Source: Muraenolepis orangiensis
Taxonomy: Eukaryota > Chordata > Actinopteri > Gadiformes > Muraenolepididae
Length of the DNA stretch: 64,000 bases
Assembly (NCBI GenBank): GCA_027704905.1
Contig: CM051002.1
Location: forward strand, 4,145,851 to 4,209,850
Direction of reading: 5' to 3'
The notes beneath the pieces were generated by a model. The model worked only from the letters and a program-made list of their open reading frames with translations. It was not told the origin of the DNA and searched no databases. The position numbers were made by a program, and so were the translations under genes. Positions 45,356 to 57,794 of the stretch are shown in pieces (position 1 is the first letter of the stretch; each line of letters opens with the position of its first letter).

Positions 45356-45765
45356 CTGGAAGCAGTGCCGCTGTCTGACGGGACCATCTCCCGGTGCAAC
45401 ACAGACATGGCCCAAGAGCCCCAGAGCTTAAAAGTGTTCTTGAGACGGCGATAACAATTGTCAACTACATAAAATCACGTCCACTCAATACCAGTCTGTT
45501 CGCCAGTCTCTGCAACAAACTTGGATCGGAGCATCAGGGCCTGCTGTTCCACACAGAAGTCAGGTGGCTTTCACAGGGAAATGTTCTCAGCCGCCTGTAT
45601 GAACTGCGGAACGAGGTGCGCTTATTTCTGATGGAGCATGGGTCCCAGCTCGCTGACCACCTGACTGACCCTGGTGAACAAGGCTGGCATATTTGTCATG
45701 CATATTTGACAGACTGAACAGACTTAACATGTCATTGCAAAGTGAAAACACAAGCATCATGTCCA
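45356..45765 (+). pseudogene. hAT-type transposase fragment (ZBED5/SCAND3-like)
   Basis: The frame gives SVLETAITIVNYIKSRPLNT, GLLFHTEVRWLSQGNVLSR and LYELRNEVRLFLMEHGS, features of hAT (Charlie/Buster-like) transposases and their domesticated relatives. Upstream, another frame gives LPLSDGTISR. Downstream, after a frameshift near 45690, the sequence reads LAYLSCIFDRLNRLNMSLQS, again hAT-like. Only the central part of the protein remains, with at least two frameshifts, so this is a fossil rather than a host gene. Confidence 0.85.
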
Positions 45766-45999
45766 GGTGCATCGCAACAGGGAGGCAAAGTAGGCAATTG
45801 GGGGGCCCCTGAGGACGGCAGAATATATTTCCCCCCCGCACGCTTCATGATGTTCGCGATCACCACCCCCCCCCCCCCCCCCCCCGGTAGGACTTCAAGA
45901 TGTTCGCGATCGCGATTTGGACACGCCTACTAGTGCGTGTTTCCTGTGCACACGTTTTTTTTGATGTTTCAGTCACCTCTCTTTGAAAAATTGCTGTCT
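45766..45999. repeat. Junk sequence with a long C run
   Basis: Includes GGAGGCAAAGTAGGCAATTG and GGGGGCCCC, possibly a decayed MITE, and about 20 consecutive C at 45867-45886. The short phrase TGTTCGCGATC is repeated at 45852 and 45902. Confidence 0.6.
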
Positions 46000-46325
46000 C
46001 CTTTTTAGGACACAACCCGCACCAAGCCCTGGCAGCACCTTTTCCCCACCCTCATCCACCTCCACTGGCTACCAGTACAATTCTGCATCAAATATAAAAC
46101 ACTCACCTACATGTCTCTCCATGCCCTCGCCCCCCAGTACTTAACAGACCTCCTCCACCCCATTCCCCTTCCCGGAGTCTGTGGTCCTCGGACACGGGCC
46201 TGCTCTCTGGAGAGATCCGCAACGCAGCCTCCATGGACATTTTCAGATGAACCCTCAAAACTCATCTGTTCACTATGGCCTTTGACCTCTAACCAATCTC
46301 TTTCCCCTCCTTTCAATGCTACTTT
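46000..46325 (+). pseudogene. LINE C-terminal fragment (L2-like)
   Basis: Plus-strand translation reads LIHLHWLPVQFCIKYKTLTY and MSLHALAPQYLTDLLHP, then an arginine-rich stretch, the C-terminal signature of one group of fish L2-like LINEs. No catalytic part is present. Confidence 0.75.
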
Positions 46326-46329
46326 AAGG

Positions 46330-46556
46330 GTTGATGTCTTTCACAGGAACAAGGCATTGCTTGTTTCGGACAGCATGAGGGCCCACATAACAGATTCTGT
46401 GAAAGAAGCCATCAAGAGGACAAACTCAATTCCAGCTGTGATTCCTGGGGGCACAACAAAGTTGTTGCAGCCACTCGACATCAGTGTAAATCGTGCATTT
46501 AAGGTGGTGCTCCGTGTTCAATGGGAGGCTTGGATGACAAGTGGGGAGAAATGGTG
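46330..46556 (+). pseudogene. pogo/Tigger-like transposase fragment
   Basis: Reads FHRNKALLVSDSMRAHITDS then VKEAIKRTNSIPAVIPGGTT, LLQPLDISVNRAFKVVLRVQ and WEAWMTSGEK in one frame. It matches the element at 31718-33417 from its second to its third catalytic Asp (here the second reads VSDS). It is cut on both sides and joined directly to LINE sequence. It supplies the frame that shows the 2 bp deletion in the larger copy. Confidence 0.93.
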
Positions 46557-48835
46557 TGCGTGGACCATGTGAGGTCCTCGGAGATGTGCACGCCGAGGAA
46601 CTTGAAGCTGCTGACCCTCTCTACTGCAACACCGTCGATGGAGATAGGGCTGTGCTCTCCCCTCTGCTTCCTGAAGTCCACGATCAGCTACTTGGTCTTC
46701 TTGACATTGAGGGCGAGGCTGTTCTCCTGGCACCACTGCTCCAGCGATCCAACCTCCTCCCTGTAGGCTGTCTCGTCGTCGCCGGCGATCAGGCCCATCA
46801 CTGTTGTGTCGTCAGCAAACTTGACAATGAAGCTGTGCATAGCCATGCAGCCGTGGGTGTAGAGGAGAGGGCTCAGCACGCATCCCTGGGGGGCTCCCGT
46901 GTTGAGGGTCAGTGGCTCTGATGTGGTGCTGCCCATCCTCAAAACCTGGCGGCGGTCCGACAGGAGGTCCAGTATCCAGCTGCACATGGATGGGGGCACG
47001 CCTAGACCTCTAAGCTTGGTGTCGAGCTTGGCAGGAACTATCGTGTTTAACGCTGAGCTGTAGTCCACAAACAGCATTCGCACATAACAGTTCTTTCCCT
47101 CCAGGTGGGAAAGGGCAGTGTGGAGGGCCATGGCAATTGCGTCGTCCGTGGATCAATTTTGACGATATGCAAATTGCCATGGGTCCAACGTGGCAGGTAA
47201 CACGGAGCAAATAAAGTCCTTGACCAAACTCTCGAAGCATTTGCTGACAATCGAGGTGAGGGCTACAGGCCTATAGTCATTCAGGCATGTTACCTTGGGT
47301 TGTTTATGGACAGGCACGATGGTGGACATCTTGAAGACCGCGGGGACAGCCTGGGACAGGGAGAGGTTGAAGATGTCTGCAAAGACTCCTGCCAACTGGT
47401 CTGCGCATGCTCTGAGAACGCGGCCCGGGATGTCGTCGGGGCCTGCCGCCTTACGGATGTTCAGCCGCTTGAAGGTGCAGCGTACATCCGCCTCCGAGAT
47501 GCTCAGCAGGCTGGTCTCCTCAGGCGGCGCTGGCTTCGGCGGGCTGCCGTTTACGTCAAACTGAGCAAAAAAAGTATTTAGCTCTCCTGGGAGGGAGGTA
47601 GAGGAGTTCTCTACACAACTGGTTCTCCCTCTGAAGTTTGTTATCGTCTGCAGCCCTTGCCACATACCCCTCGCGTCGTGGCTCTTGAATTTATCTTCCA
47701 CTCTGTCCTTATACTCCCGCTTGGCAGTGACGATGGTCTTATGGAGGTCGTAACGGGCTCTCGTACATTCCTCCGTATTCCCGGAGCCAAAGGCAACGTT
47801 ACGCGCTTGTAGGGCAGCGCCAACATCACCGTTAATCCATGGTTTCTGGTTGGGATATATCCGAACTGACTTGGTCGGAACAACGTCATCTATGCACTTC
47901 TTGATGAACCCGGTGACCGACGACGTGTACTCGTTAATGTTATTGTCCGAGGCAACGCGGAACATGTGCCAGTCAGCACGATCAAAACAATACCGCAGCA
48001 TAGAGTCCGATTGGTCCGACCAGCATTGGACCTCCCTCACAGCGATGCGGTTTGCTTGCAGGTTCGCCTTGTTGAAGTCCCCCGCCACGATGAGAGCAGC
48101 CTCGGGGTGTGCCGACTCCTGTTCGCTGATAGCCCCGTACAGTTCCTTCAGCGCTGTGTCCGTGTTGGCTTGTGTGGGAATGTAAACAGCGGACGGCACA
48201 TAAGCATCAGGTACTCCAGGTCCGGGGAACAGAAAGACTTGAGGGGATGTACATGACTTTGGTTGCACCAAGATCTATTTATCATGAGACATACCCCCCC
48301 TCCGCGATCTTTACCGGAGAGAGCCTTTGTTCTGTCCGCCCGGTGGACGGAAAATCCCGTCGGCTCGATAGCTGCGTCGGTAACCCCCTCCGACATCCAT
48401 GTCTCCTTAAGGCAGATGATACAGTTGTCCTTAGTTTCCCGGTGGAATTGAATACGAGCCTGTAGCTTGCTTAACTTATTGTCCAGAGACTGTACATTAG
48501 CCAGTAGAATGGTGGGTAGTTGGGGGCGATCGGATCGACATCTCAGCCTGACTAGCACGCCGGCTCGCTTCCCTCGCTTCTTCCTGCGACGCTTGCGTGT
48601 AATCGTGCCCAAGATGGTCGGAGATAATCCAGCTGTGACTTCGGGCGGGACGTCCGAGTCGAAAGAATGAAAAAACTCCGGTAGGTGGCAAGCGACTGTC
48701 GATCTGATCTCCAGAAGTGTGCAAAAGTTATAAATGAACGTGCTGCTATCTTCCTGAACTAAAATAGTTGCGATAAAATGAATAAATAACAAAAAACTGC
48801 GTCGTCGTGCGGGAGCTCGCGACACGGCAGCCATC
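46557..48835 (-). pseudogene. L-A LINE, ORF2 remnant without 3' end
   Basis: Minus-strand order: N-terminal lead (AGVLVRLRCRSDRPQLP), endonuclease (LLANVQSLDNKLSKLQ, IICLKETWMSEG, VAGDFNKANL), linker, reverse transcriptase fingers (RKAAGPDDIPGRVLRACADQ, NDYRPVALTSIVSKCFESL, LDPWQFAYRQN), an in-frame stop at about 47157, motif A (FVDYSSALNT), FADDTTVMG (near 46815) and part of the C-terminus (ERVSSFKFLGVHISEDLTWS). The endonuclease has a deletion after GDFNKANL that removes its Ser-Asp-His region. The 3' end is cut at the pogo fragment, which is unusual because LINEs normally lose their 5' end. Confidence 0.92.
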
Positions 48836-48839
48836 TCGT

Positions 48840-49258
48840 ACGGTGCCACACTCCATACTCCAATGAGGGCTCCAATGGAGAGAGACTCCTGTTCCCAGGA
48901 CAGCGTGTCATCAGGCCTATCAGGGTTCCCAGACCTAGCAAGCCTGGCCCGTTTGGCACCTGAGGTCGGGTAAGACAGGTTTGGATGAGGTGTCCGGCCT
49001 GTCCACAATAGAGGCAGAGTCGTTTTTTTTGAGAAAACGGGAAAGTTCTGGCAACGAGTGAACAGGAGAGCGGAGTATAAGCAGAGAGGTAATTGATTGA
49101 GCGCTGACTATGATAGGGAACAGGTGGGGCTGATGCGTGGTCATGTTCTACTGTGACGGCGTGTCCTCCTGGGTGTAGTAACCCCAGGTGGACACGAGGT
49201 GGAGGCAGAGGAGCGTGGCTGGAGAGGAGAGTGGTGTGATGCCGGCATCGGAACACAC
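48840..49258 (-). pseudogene. Gypsy fragment: LTR piece joined to nucleocapsid and protease
   Basis: Minus strand encodes a CCHC zinc knuckle (RLCLYCGQAGHLIQTC) followed by GLGTLIGLMTRCPGNRSLSP and a trace of protease (ESLSIGALIGVWS). Upstream of it, 49258-49030 matches the LTR at 13037-13754. Gag is missing between them. The family is that of the 11.0-13.75 kb element; here the zinc knuckle is intact. Confidence 0.85.
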
Positions 49259-49752
49259 ATGCTCATAATAATACACAGAAACTAAGATTAATTCCATTGA
49301 AAACGTTGTGCAGGATGCAGAACATGATCCAAAATTGCAGATGTAATTCAGCGTTTAATTATTATTTTTTTTACAAGAAATAAAACACCTTAATAAAACA
49401 CCTAAATGACAAAAAACAGTGTCTTCACAGCGGAGCATTCAGCCCGGTCAAAACAATGCAGCTCAGCGTGTATACAATACAACCGCTGTAGATGGAGTTG
49501 ACTGCTGGAAGTCAAGAAGTTGTCTTTAAGTTAATGCTCTGCTTGTTCAACAATTGTTTGATACATTACAATTAATCACACATCCGGAGAGAGGATTTTA
49601 ATTGCTGTTTTTATTCTCAATTGTTTATTATTCTCATTTTGACACTGGTGATTTTCCTTCGGTGCTAGATACTATAGAACCTCTTTTTCGGGGGAACACC
49701 AAAATAATTCTTTATGCAAGAAAAAAAGAAGATTTATGCAGAATACGAAATA
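49259..49752. other. No gene recognised
   Basis: AT-rich unique sequence. Confidence 0.5.
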
Positions 49753-50012
49753 CAGGCGGCAGTAGCACAGGAGGTAGAGCAGTTTTTCTACAACCGGAAG
49801 GTTGATGGTAAAATTCCCTGGCTCCTCCTCCTAGCCAAGTGTCGAGGTGTCCCTGAGCAAGACACCCTTTCCCTGCTCCCGACATGCTGCAGGCTGACTC
49901 CGCGGTAGGTGTATGAATGTGTATATGAATGGGTGAATGTGAGGCTTGACTTGTAAAGTGCTTTGACTGACCACAATGGTAAGAAAAGCACTTTATAAAT
50001 GCATCTGTATAT
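49753..50012 (+). mobile_element. SINE-1 copy, tRNA-derived
   Basis: Head GGCGGCAGTAGCACAGGAGG with TAGAGCAG (A-box region), body CCTGAGCAAGACACCCTTTC, GGCTGACTCCGCGGTAGGTG, tail ACTTGTAAAGTGCTTTGA and CACTTTATAAATGCAT. Confidence 0.85.
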
Positions 50013-50525
50013 AGTGGTACACAGACTGATTCTGTGTCCGAATAACGGTCCACTTCCGTACATCAGGTGCACATGAACAGCACTGGAGACCACATTTTCA
50101 AGTGGATGCGGGCACGATGTGTCACGCAGTGTTAACACTCATGAAATGAATTGAACCCTTGGGTGTTAAGTACTCAGTAAAGTGCCTTAAGAATAAAAAG
50201 TAGCCTACATAGAGAATGTGATTGTGTAGAACGGAAGCAATGGTTTTCTAAAAACCCAGACAATGGGAGGTGCTACAAATTGGAAACTGAAAACAGTTTT
50301 TCAGCAGCATAACATAAGGCCACAAAACATTGTCTCCCATGCAATTTGTTTTGTTATGTTGTTATACCATTTATGTTGAAATGCAGCAGTGCCCTAATGC
50401 ACCTCTCTGAACTTGTGCACATGCACATCAACGTAGTGCATACACCTCAGCCCCGCCGCTGGAAATCGTGGGGGAAACACTCCTTCAACCATTTCAGGCT
50501 TTTGGGTCTGGATGGTGTAATGGTT
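50013..50525. other. No gene recognised
   Basis: Unique sequence between SINE copies. Confidence 0.5.
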
Positions 50526-50757
50526 TGGACTGCAGCAGTATAGCTCAGGAGGTAGAGCGGTCGCCTCACAACCGAAAGGTTGCTGGTTCAATCCCCCGGC
50601 TCCTCCTAGCAAAAATACCCTAACCCTAACTGCTCCTGACGTGCTGGCTGTCTCCTTGCATGGCTGACTCCGCCGTCGGTGTATGAATGGGTGAATGTGA
50701 GGCATGACTTGTAAAGCGCTTTGGATAAAAACGCTATCTAAAAAGCATCCATTACCA
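50526..50757 (+). mobile_element. SINE-1 copy with intact A and B boxes
   Basis: TAGCTCAGGAGGTAGAGCGG fits the pol III A box and GGTTCAATCCC the B box, with anticodon-stem-like sequence between. Tail GACTTGTAAAGCGCTTTGGA. It is the best-preserved copy. Confidence 0.9.
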
Positions 50758-50774
50758 TTACTGCATTTATCAAG

Positions 50775-50985
50775 CGATTTTCTAACCAGTGCCGCCACTC
50801 AAAGCGCTAAGTCAAGCCTCACACTCACTAATTCATACACCGACTGCGGAGTCAGCCATGCAAGGCAACAGACAGCCAGCACGTCAGGAGCAGTTAGTGT
50901 TACGGTGTCTTGCTAGGAGGAGCCATGGAATCGAACAAGCAACCTTCCGGTCTACCTTCTGAACTACTGCTGCTCACCCCTTGGC
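50775..50985 (-). mobile_element. SINE-1 copy, inverted relative to its neighbour
   Basis: Plus strand shows the tail first (CTCAAAGCGCTAAGTCAAGC), then CACCGACTGCGGAGTCAGCC and the head GAACTACTGCTGCTCACC. The B box is retained as GATTCGA-like (plus GAATCGAAC). Confidence 0.87.
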
Positions 50986-51723
50986 TTGGATGCTTGAATA
51001 CATGGTGTCGGAACCCCTACATCTCAATTGCATGTATCTGAAATATGCTCTGTTCAATAGGAAATCATTAGCTATTAGATCCAATCAGTCACCAAGGCAG
51101 AGTTCCCTCATTTTATTGTTAATATTAGGAGACTATAAAGGCAGGTTGGAAGCTGATTATCTCTGGTGGTGAGATTGAAGTCGTTCTTGTAGCTCAACCG
51201 CCAGACAGCGCAGTTCATCAAATGATGCCTGACCCTCTGTGTCTGCAGCCTGTTGGCCCCTCAACCTAACACAGAGAACGCTGACTGACAAACCACCAAG
51301 GAAACACAACTATAACAACAACAACAACAACTGAGAGCATTATGGTGGCAAACCAACATCCTCACAATCCCTCACCATTATCCATTGTCCATCGTCACAC
51401 GCAAACTGGCAGCGGCCAACACAAACCATACGAGTGCATACAAACCAAATGGCAAGGGACAGATTGGTGGAGAAGGGGCAGAAGTGGTGGAGGTGTGAGA
51501 AGGGTCTTAAGACAATCTGATTCGTGAGGAAGGGCTGCTGGAATTGAAAAAAAAGAGAGAAGAGCCAAGCACCAGGTCCGCAGAAGAGCAGAGCAGAGAT
51601 AAATTGAGCAGCAGTTAAAAACTGACCAAAATCCTTTCACTGTTATCTCCTGAACAAAGAATGGCAAGTTTACACGGCCAATTTTCAGTCTTAGATTTTA
51701 CCTCTCCAGAAAGACACACACTC

Positions 51724-51776
<53 letters not shown>

Positions 51777-51895
51777 GGCGTGCAGGAAAGCTTGAGGACA
51801 TTTCTTTTTCGTTTTTCCAGAGAATGTTGGAGCAAATCGAGCAGTTTCACTATGGATTGGTTTAAATTATACACAAATACGAAGCACCTTCAGCC
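50986..51895. other. No gene recognised; CA repeat at 51727-51771
   Basis: Unique sequence, an (AAC)n stretch at 51310-51330 and a (CA)n microsatellite. Confidence 0.55.
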
Positions 51896-52480
51896 TTCAG
51901 CACTCACTGGATTGGTTTGCAGCCGAGTGTGAAGCGGCTAGGATGCGGATCAGCACCTCTAAATCTGAGGCCATGGTTCTCCGCAGGACACCGGTGGATT
52001 GTCTACTCCAATTAGGGATTGAGTCCTTAGTCCAAATGAAGGAGTTCAAGTATCTCGGGGTCTTGTTCTCTCGAGAGTGGAGTGGTGAGGGCGGGGAGGT
52101 AATAGGTGTTGGGAGCGGTATTGGGTGCCCTTTACCGCACCGCACCAACAGAGACCTGAGCCAGAAGACAAAGCTCTCACTCTACCGGTCAGTCTTTGTT
52201 CCTACCCTCACCTATGGTCATGAACAATAAGTAATGACCAAAAGGACAAATTGAGTTACCTCAGGAGGGTTGCTGGTGTCTCCCTTAGGGATAGGGTGAG
52301 AAGCTCAGTCACTTGGGAGAGAGTAGAACCTCTGCTCCTTCGCGTAGAAAGGAGCCAGTTGAGGTGGTTCGGGCATCTAGTAAGGATGCTTCCTGGTTGC
52401 CTCCCGAGGGAGGTTTTCCAGACACATCCAGCTGGGAAGAGACAACAGGGCAGACAGGTGGGGTGATTACATCTCCACGC
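51896..52480 (+). pseudogene. Rex3/RTE-type LINE reverse transcriptase C-terminal fragment
   Basis: Reads WFAAECEAARMRISTSKSEA, QMKEFKYLGVLFSREW, then TKLSLYRSVFVPTLTYGHE. After a frameshift near 52232 it reads LRRVAGVSLRDRVRSSVTWE, VEPLLLRVERSQLRWFGHLV and LPGCLPREVFQTHPAGKRQQ. This is the hallmark C-terminal region of fish RTE-clade (Rex3) elements. It begins after the catalytic palm motifs, so it is 5' truncated and inactive. Confidence 0.92.
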
Positions 52481-53030
52481 TGGCCTGAGACATGCGTGTT
52501 GTGGTATGTGGCAACCTGCCACATGCATGTTTGCTTACAGTAATGTAATGTTTGGCAAACATAGGACAACACAATTCCATAATTAATCCACATGATTAAC
52601 CCACACATGATTTTCTCTTTCTATCTTCTCTGCAGATGTATGCATTAGTATAGGTTGAATTGGAATAATAGTACACTCACACACACAATTTAAAAGGTGT
52701 GTGTTACTCTCGTCTTTACTCATACATTGATTATGCATTTAAAAAAGCCATTGGAAGTCGTTAATGGTAAAAGTCCATAGATGCCACATAAAAAAAATAA
52801 CAATTACATTTGTGCTAGCTTGTTACTATTGTCATACAAATAGGCCAATTGGATTGTGATTTACATTGTGCATTATGTACATTGCATTATCAGTGTGCTC
52901 TCCTGTTAGTCCTCCAGTCAAAATCCAGGGCACATGAGTGACACCGTTCTCTTCCCACCTTCGGTCGTTGCTTCTCTCTTTCCTCTCAATCTTCTGCTTC
53001 ACCGGCTCGCTCACTCACTCACTCCCTCAC
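52481..53030. other. No gene recognised
   Basis: AT-rich unique sequence. Confidence 0.5.
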
Positions 53031-53149
53031 CCACTCTGCATTTATATATATATATATATATATATATCTGCATGTCGGCGATGAAAACGTCCAACGCTCT
53101 TAGCTCATTCTTCCAGTGAATGTGTCAGGACCTGAGGCTGCTGGAGGAC
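53031..53149. repeat. Segment duplicated at 55211-55312
   Basis: CCACTCTGCAT, (TA)n, GCATGTCGGCGATGAAAACG, CTCATTCTTCCAG and TGTCAGGACCTGAGGCTGCT followed by GGAGGAC occur in the same order at both sites, about 2.2 kb apart. Confidence 0.9.
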
Positions 53150-53319
53150 TGAGGTGCTGATGGTCCTTCACGCTGCGTGGGCTCAGGGCGGTGGCCCAGA
53201 GACTCTTCTTCTAAACTGCTGAACTCACCGTTTAAGAGGCAGTGTTCTTCACCTGCCATGATTTTCATCAGGCACCGACGTGTGTTTCTGTGAGTGAGGG
53301 GTACAATGTCGATGTGTGT

Positions 53320-53475
53320 TCTGCTGTGCGTGTGTGTGCGTGCACTGTGCTGATGTGCATGTTCTGATGTTCATGTGCACGTGCTGAAGTGCACGTGAAT
53401 ATGCTGATGTGCACAGTGCTGATGTGCACGTCCATGTGCTGATGTGCATGTGCACAGTGCTGATGTGGGTGTGCA
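53320..53475. repeat. Degenerate minisatellite with GTGCTGATGTGCA units
   Basis: Six or more diverged units of about 20-28 bp containing GTGCTGATGTGCA and the palindrome GTGCAC. Confidence 0.85.
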
Positions 53476-53985
53476 CTGAGAGGTTTTCAGTGTGACCACA
53501 GATTCCAGGCTCTGGTGCATTCCAACATAAATAGTCTCATCCAATGTATAACAATGAAACAGAAGAAGAAATAGCATGTAAGCGCACCATGTGCACAAGC
53601 CAATTTCTTTTGGCATTCATTTGCGCACAGAACACAGTTTTCAGAATGACATTTTTAGCGTCTGGGCTCCATAATACTGCTGCTTCTGCTACACAATCAC
53701 ATATGTAGTTTAAATTGTTCACTTGCTGTGTTACTTTGTCTATTTCTGTTTCCTACATTTAGTCAAAAAATATCTTCTGTAGCAGAACACCTTTTTCCAG
53801 TCTGTATTTCCCACAATAATTCTCTCCAATTATTGTCAATAAAGACAATTTAGGAGGTTGCGGTAGGGGCCACCTATGATATATATGTTCCGGGTTTTTT
53901 TTAAACAAAAAGCATTTGTGACCTCTAAATCATCCCCAAAATAATAAAACAATTTAAAAAATAACATGAAATAACATTTCACATA
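53476..53985. other. No gene recognised
   Basis: AT-rich unique sequence. Confidence 0.5.
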
Positions 53986-54590
53986 GTCAAGTCAAGTCAA
54001 GTCTTTTTATTGTCACTTCACAGTCAGCGTTGTCCCATCAAACGCTCCCGTCAACCCTCCTCAGCTGCGCTTGTGAGTATCACGCTCAAGTCTGCATCTA
54101 CGTCCAGGCAATTTTTAACCATTCTGATTCATCTACCTGTCCAGACGGTTTCTCTTCTGGCTCTTATTGATTCAGGGGCGGACCAGAACTTAATTTGGCT
54201 GCTACCGTAAAGGAATATATTATCCTTGTCCAGGATTTAAATCACCCACTCTCAGTCCATGCTCTCAATGGTCAGGCAATCACTCAGAGAAAATTTAGTT
54301 TTTTGTCATGGACCAGGCTCAGATGCCCATTGTGCTGGGATTACCCTGGATATAATATATAATGAATCATTTGTCCGTCCGGGGTTTTTCTTCATTGAGA
54401 AGAAGGATAATTCTTTACGCCCCTGTATTGACTATCGTGGTCTTAATGACGTGACGGTCAAGAATCGCTATCCTAGCCATTAACTACTTCTGCTTTTGAG
54501 TTACTCCAGGGGGCCAGATGTTTCACCAAGCTGGATCTACGAAATGCTTACCATCTTGTCATGGTTTGAGACGAAGACTGGAATGCAGAA
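53986..54590 (+). pseudogene. Gypsy protease and reverse transcriptase fragment behind a LINE tail stub
   Basis: The first 36 bases (TCAAG repeats and TTTATTGTCACTTCACAG) are a LINE tail as at 41283. From about 54030 the plus strand encodes a protease stretch (SLLALIDSGADQNLI, near 54150-54190). After a large deletion it encodes the reverse transcriptase N-terminal signature FFIEKKDNSLRPCIDYRGLN then DVTVKNRYP (54385-54480), then in another frame FELLQGARCFTKLDLRNAYH. It ends near 54590 before the YxDD box, so no active enzyme remains. Distinct from the 11-13 kb element in protease sequence. Confidence 0.88.
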
Positions 54591-54654
54591 CGTGATTAGG
54601 GGGCGTGGCTATCCGGGCGAATGCTGTGGAAGCGGAAGACAAGAATGCAAACTG

Positions 54655-54840
54655 TGACAGTTTGGATCCCCGAAATCTCCTTGAGCAAAATCCTAACTCT
54701 AACTGCTCCTGACTTGCTGGCTGTCTCTTTGCATGGCTGACTCTGTGGGTGAATGGGTGTATGAATGGATGAATGTGAAGCATGACTTGTTAAGCTCTTT
54801 GGATAAAAGTGCTATATAAAAGGCAGTCCATTTACCATGA
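54655..54840 (+). mobile_element. SINE-1 copy, 5' truncated
   Basis: GCTCCTGACTTGCTGGCTGT, TGAAGCATGACTTGTTAAGC and AAAAGTGCTATATAAAAGGC match the body and tail of 50526-50757. Confidence 0.82.
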
Positions 54841-55186
54841 TAATGATGATGATCGTGATAATGCTGTTGATGACGACGATGATGCTTTGGGGGGTATCTT
54901 CAGAGAAAGTGGTGCGCAAACCCTCTGTGTGTACTCCTCCTGAAGAGAGAGGAGACAATCGATCGCCATTATGCTGGTATGCCACCAGCAATCGTTCTCC
55001 TTCTTCAGTGATTTTCTTCAATTGAGTTGTGTTTGTCTTGTGGACGTTTTAACAGACTTGACTGAGGCCCCCACCTCTGGTTTATGCTGTTCTCTCTCAA
55101 AGGGCACCGCCCCTATTCTACTAATTAATTAATTTGCCATGATGAGCCGCGACCAGCAATGCCAACATTTACCCTCTAGTGACATC
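54841..55186. other. No gene recognised
   Basis: Short GATGAT/GACGAC tract, then unique sequence. Confidence 0.5.
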
Positions 55187-55332
55187 ACAAGTGGGCATGT
55201 CCACCCTCAACCACTCTGCATATATATATATATATGCATGTCGGCGATGAAAACGTATGACACTCTTGCTCATTCTTCCAGAAAATATGTCAGGACCTGA
55301 GGCTGCTGGAGGACAAGTGGGCATGTCCACCC
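55187..55332. repeat. 106 bp duplicate bounded by 20 bp direct repeats
   Basis: ACAAGTGGGCATGTCCACCC occurs at 55187-55206 and 55313-55332. Between them lies a copy of 53031-53149. This looks like an insertion with a 20 bp target duplication. Confidence 0.85.
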
Positions 55333-55499
55333 AGATGTATGATGATGATGATGGATGGATGGGTCTACCTACCTACTTTGTGGACCGTACGAACCGGCGT
55401 GCTGAACTTTCGACTATGCCTGGTAACAGCTTGTGCAGTCATGGCAAATCACTATCCCACCTGCAGCTAAAATAGGTTGGAGTTCTTTAAACAAACAAC

Positions 55500-55925
55500 C
55501 TTGTCTATACCCCAAAACACACCAACACATCAACTCACCAACACACAAACTCACCAACACACCAACACACAAACACACCAACACACCAACACACAAACCC
55601 ACAACAACACACAAACACACCAACACACCAAAAAACCACAACACACCAACACACCAACACCACCAACACACCAACACACCAACACACCAAGACACCAAAA
55701 AACCAACACACCAGCACACCAACACACAAACACACACCGACACACCAACACACCAACACAGCAACACACCAACACATCAACACACACCAAGACACCAAAA
55801 AACCAACACACCAGCACACCAACACACAAACACACACCGACACACCGACACGTGACACTCAAACACACCAACACACCAGAACACACAAACACACACCAAC
55901 ACACCAACACACACCAACACAAATC
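55500..55925. repeat. AACACACC minisatellite with higher-order repeat
   Basis: About 425 bp of 8-mer units (AACACACC, AACACAAA, AGACACCA). A block with CAAGACACCAAAAAACCAAC, CCAGCACACC and ACACACCGACAC is repeated with a period of about 100 bp (near 55688 and 55788). Confidence 0.93.
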
Positions 55926-56079
55926 GGGAGAATAATTAGGCGTCAGATATATCGCCGGCGTCTCGGTAGACGGAGAATTTGTCTAAATCCTCTGAGAGAC
56001 CTCATAAGGCATCTTGGTAAGCACACATTTGGAATTTATGATGCCGCAGATTTTGTTTCCCTTTTATATCAAATCCCCA

Positions 56080-56580
<501 letters not shown>

Positions 56581-56694
56581 CATGCGGGGGAGGAATAACT
56601 TTTCACGTGAAAACACCTCAGTGTTTATAGCTTTACTAAATGATCCATAATGTTGGATGGAGAGGCTTGGTCCTTCAGATTAGGATGGGCCGGA

Positions 56695-57794
<1,100 letters not shown>

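Noticed and set aside
45394..45717. Domesticated hAT gene (ZBED5-like)
   Set aside because: Only a central fragment with frameshifts at both sides.
50526..50757. Functional tRNA gene
   Set aside because: A and B boxes are present but the stems do not pair fully, and the sequence continues into a SINE body and tail.
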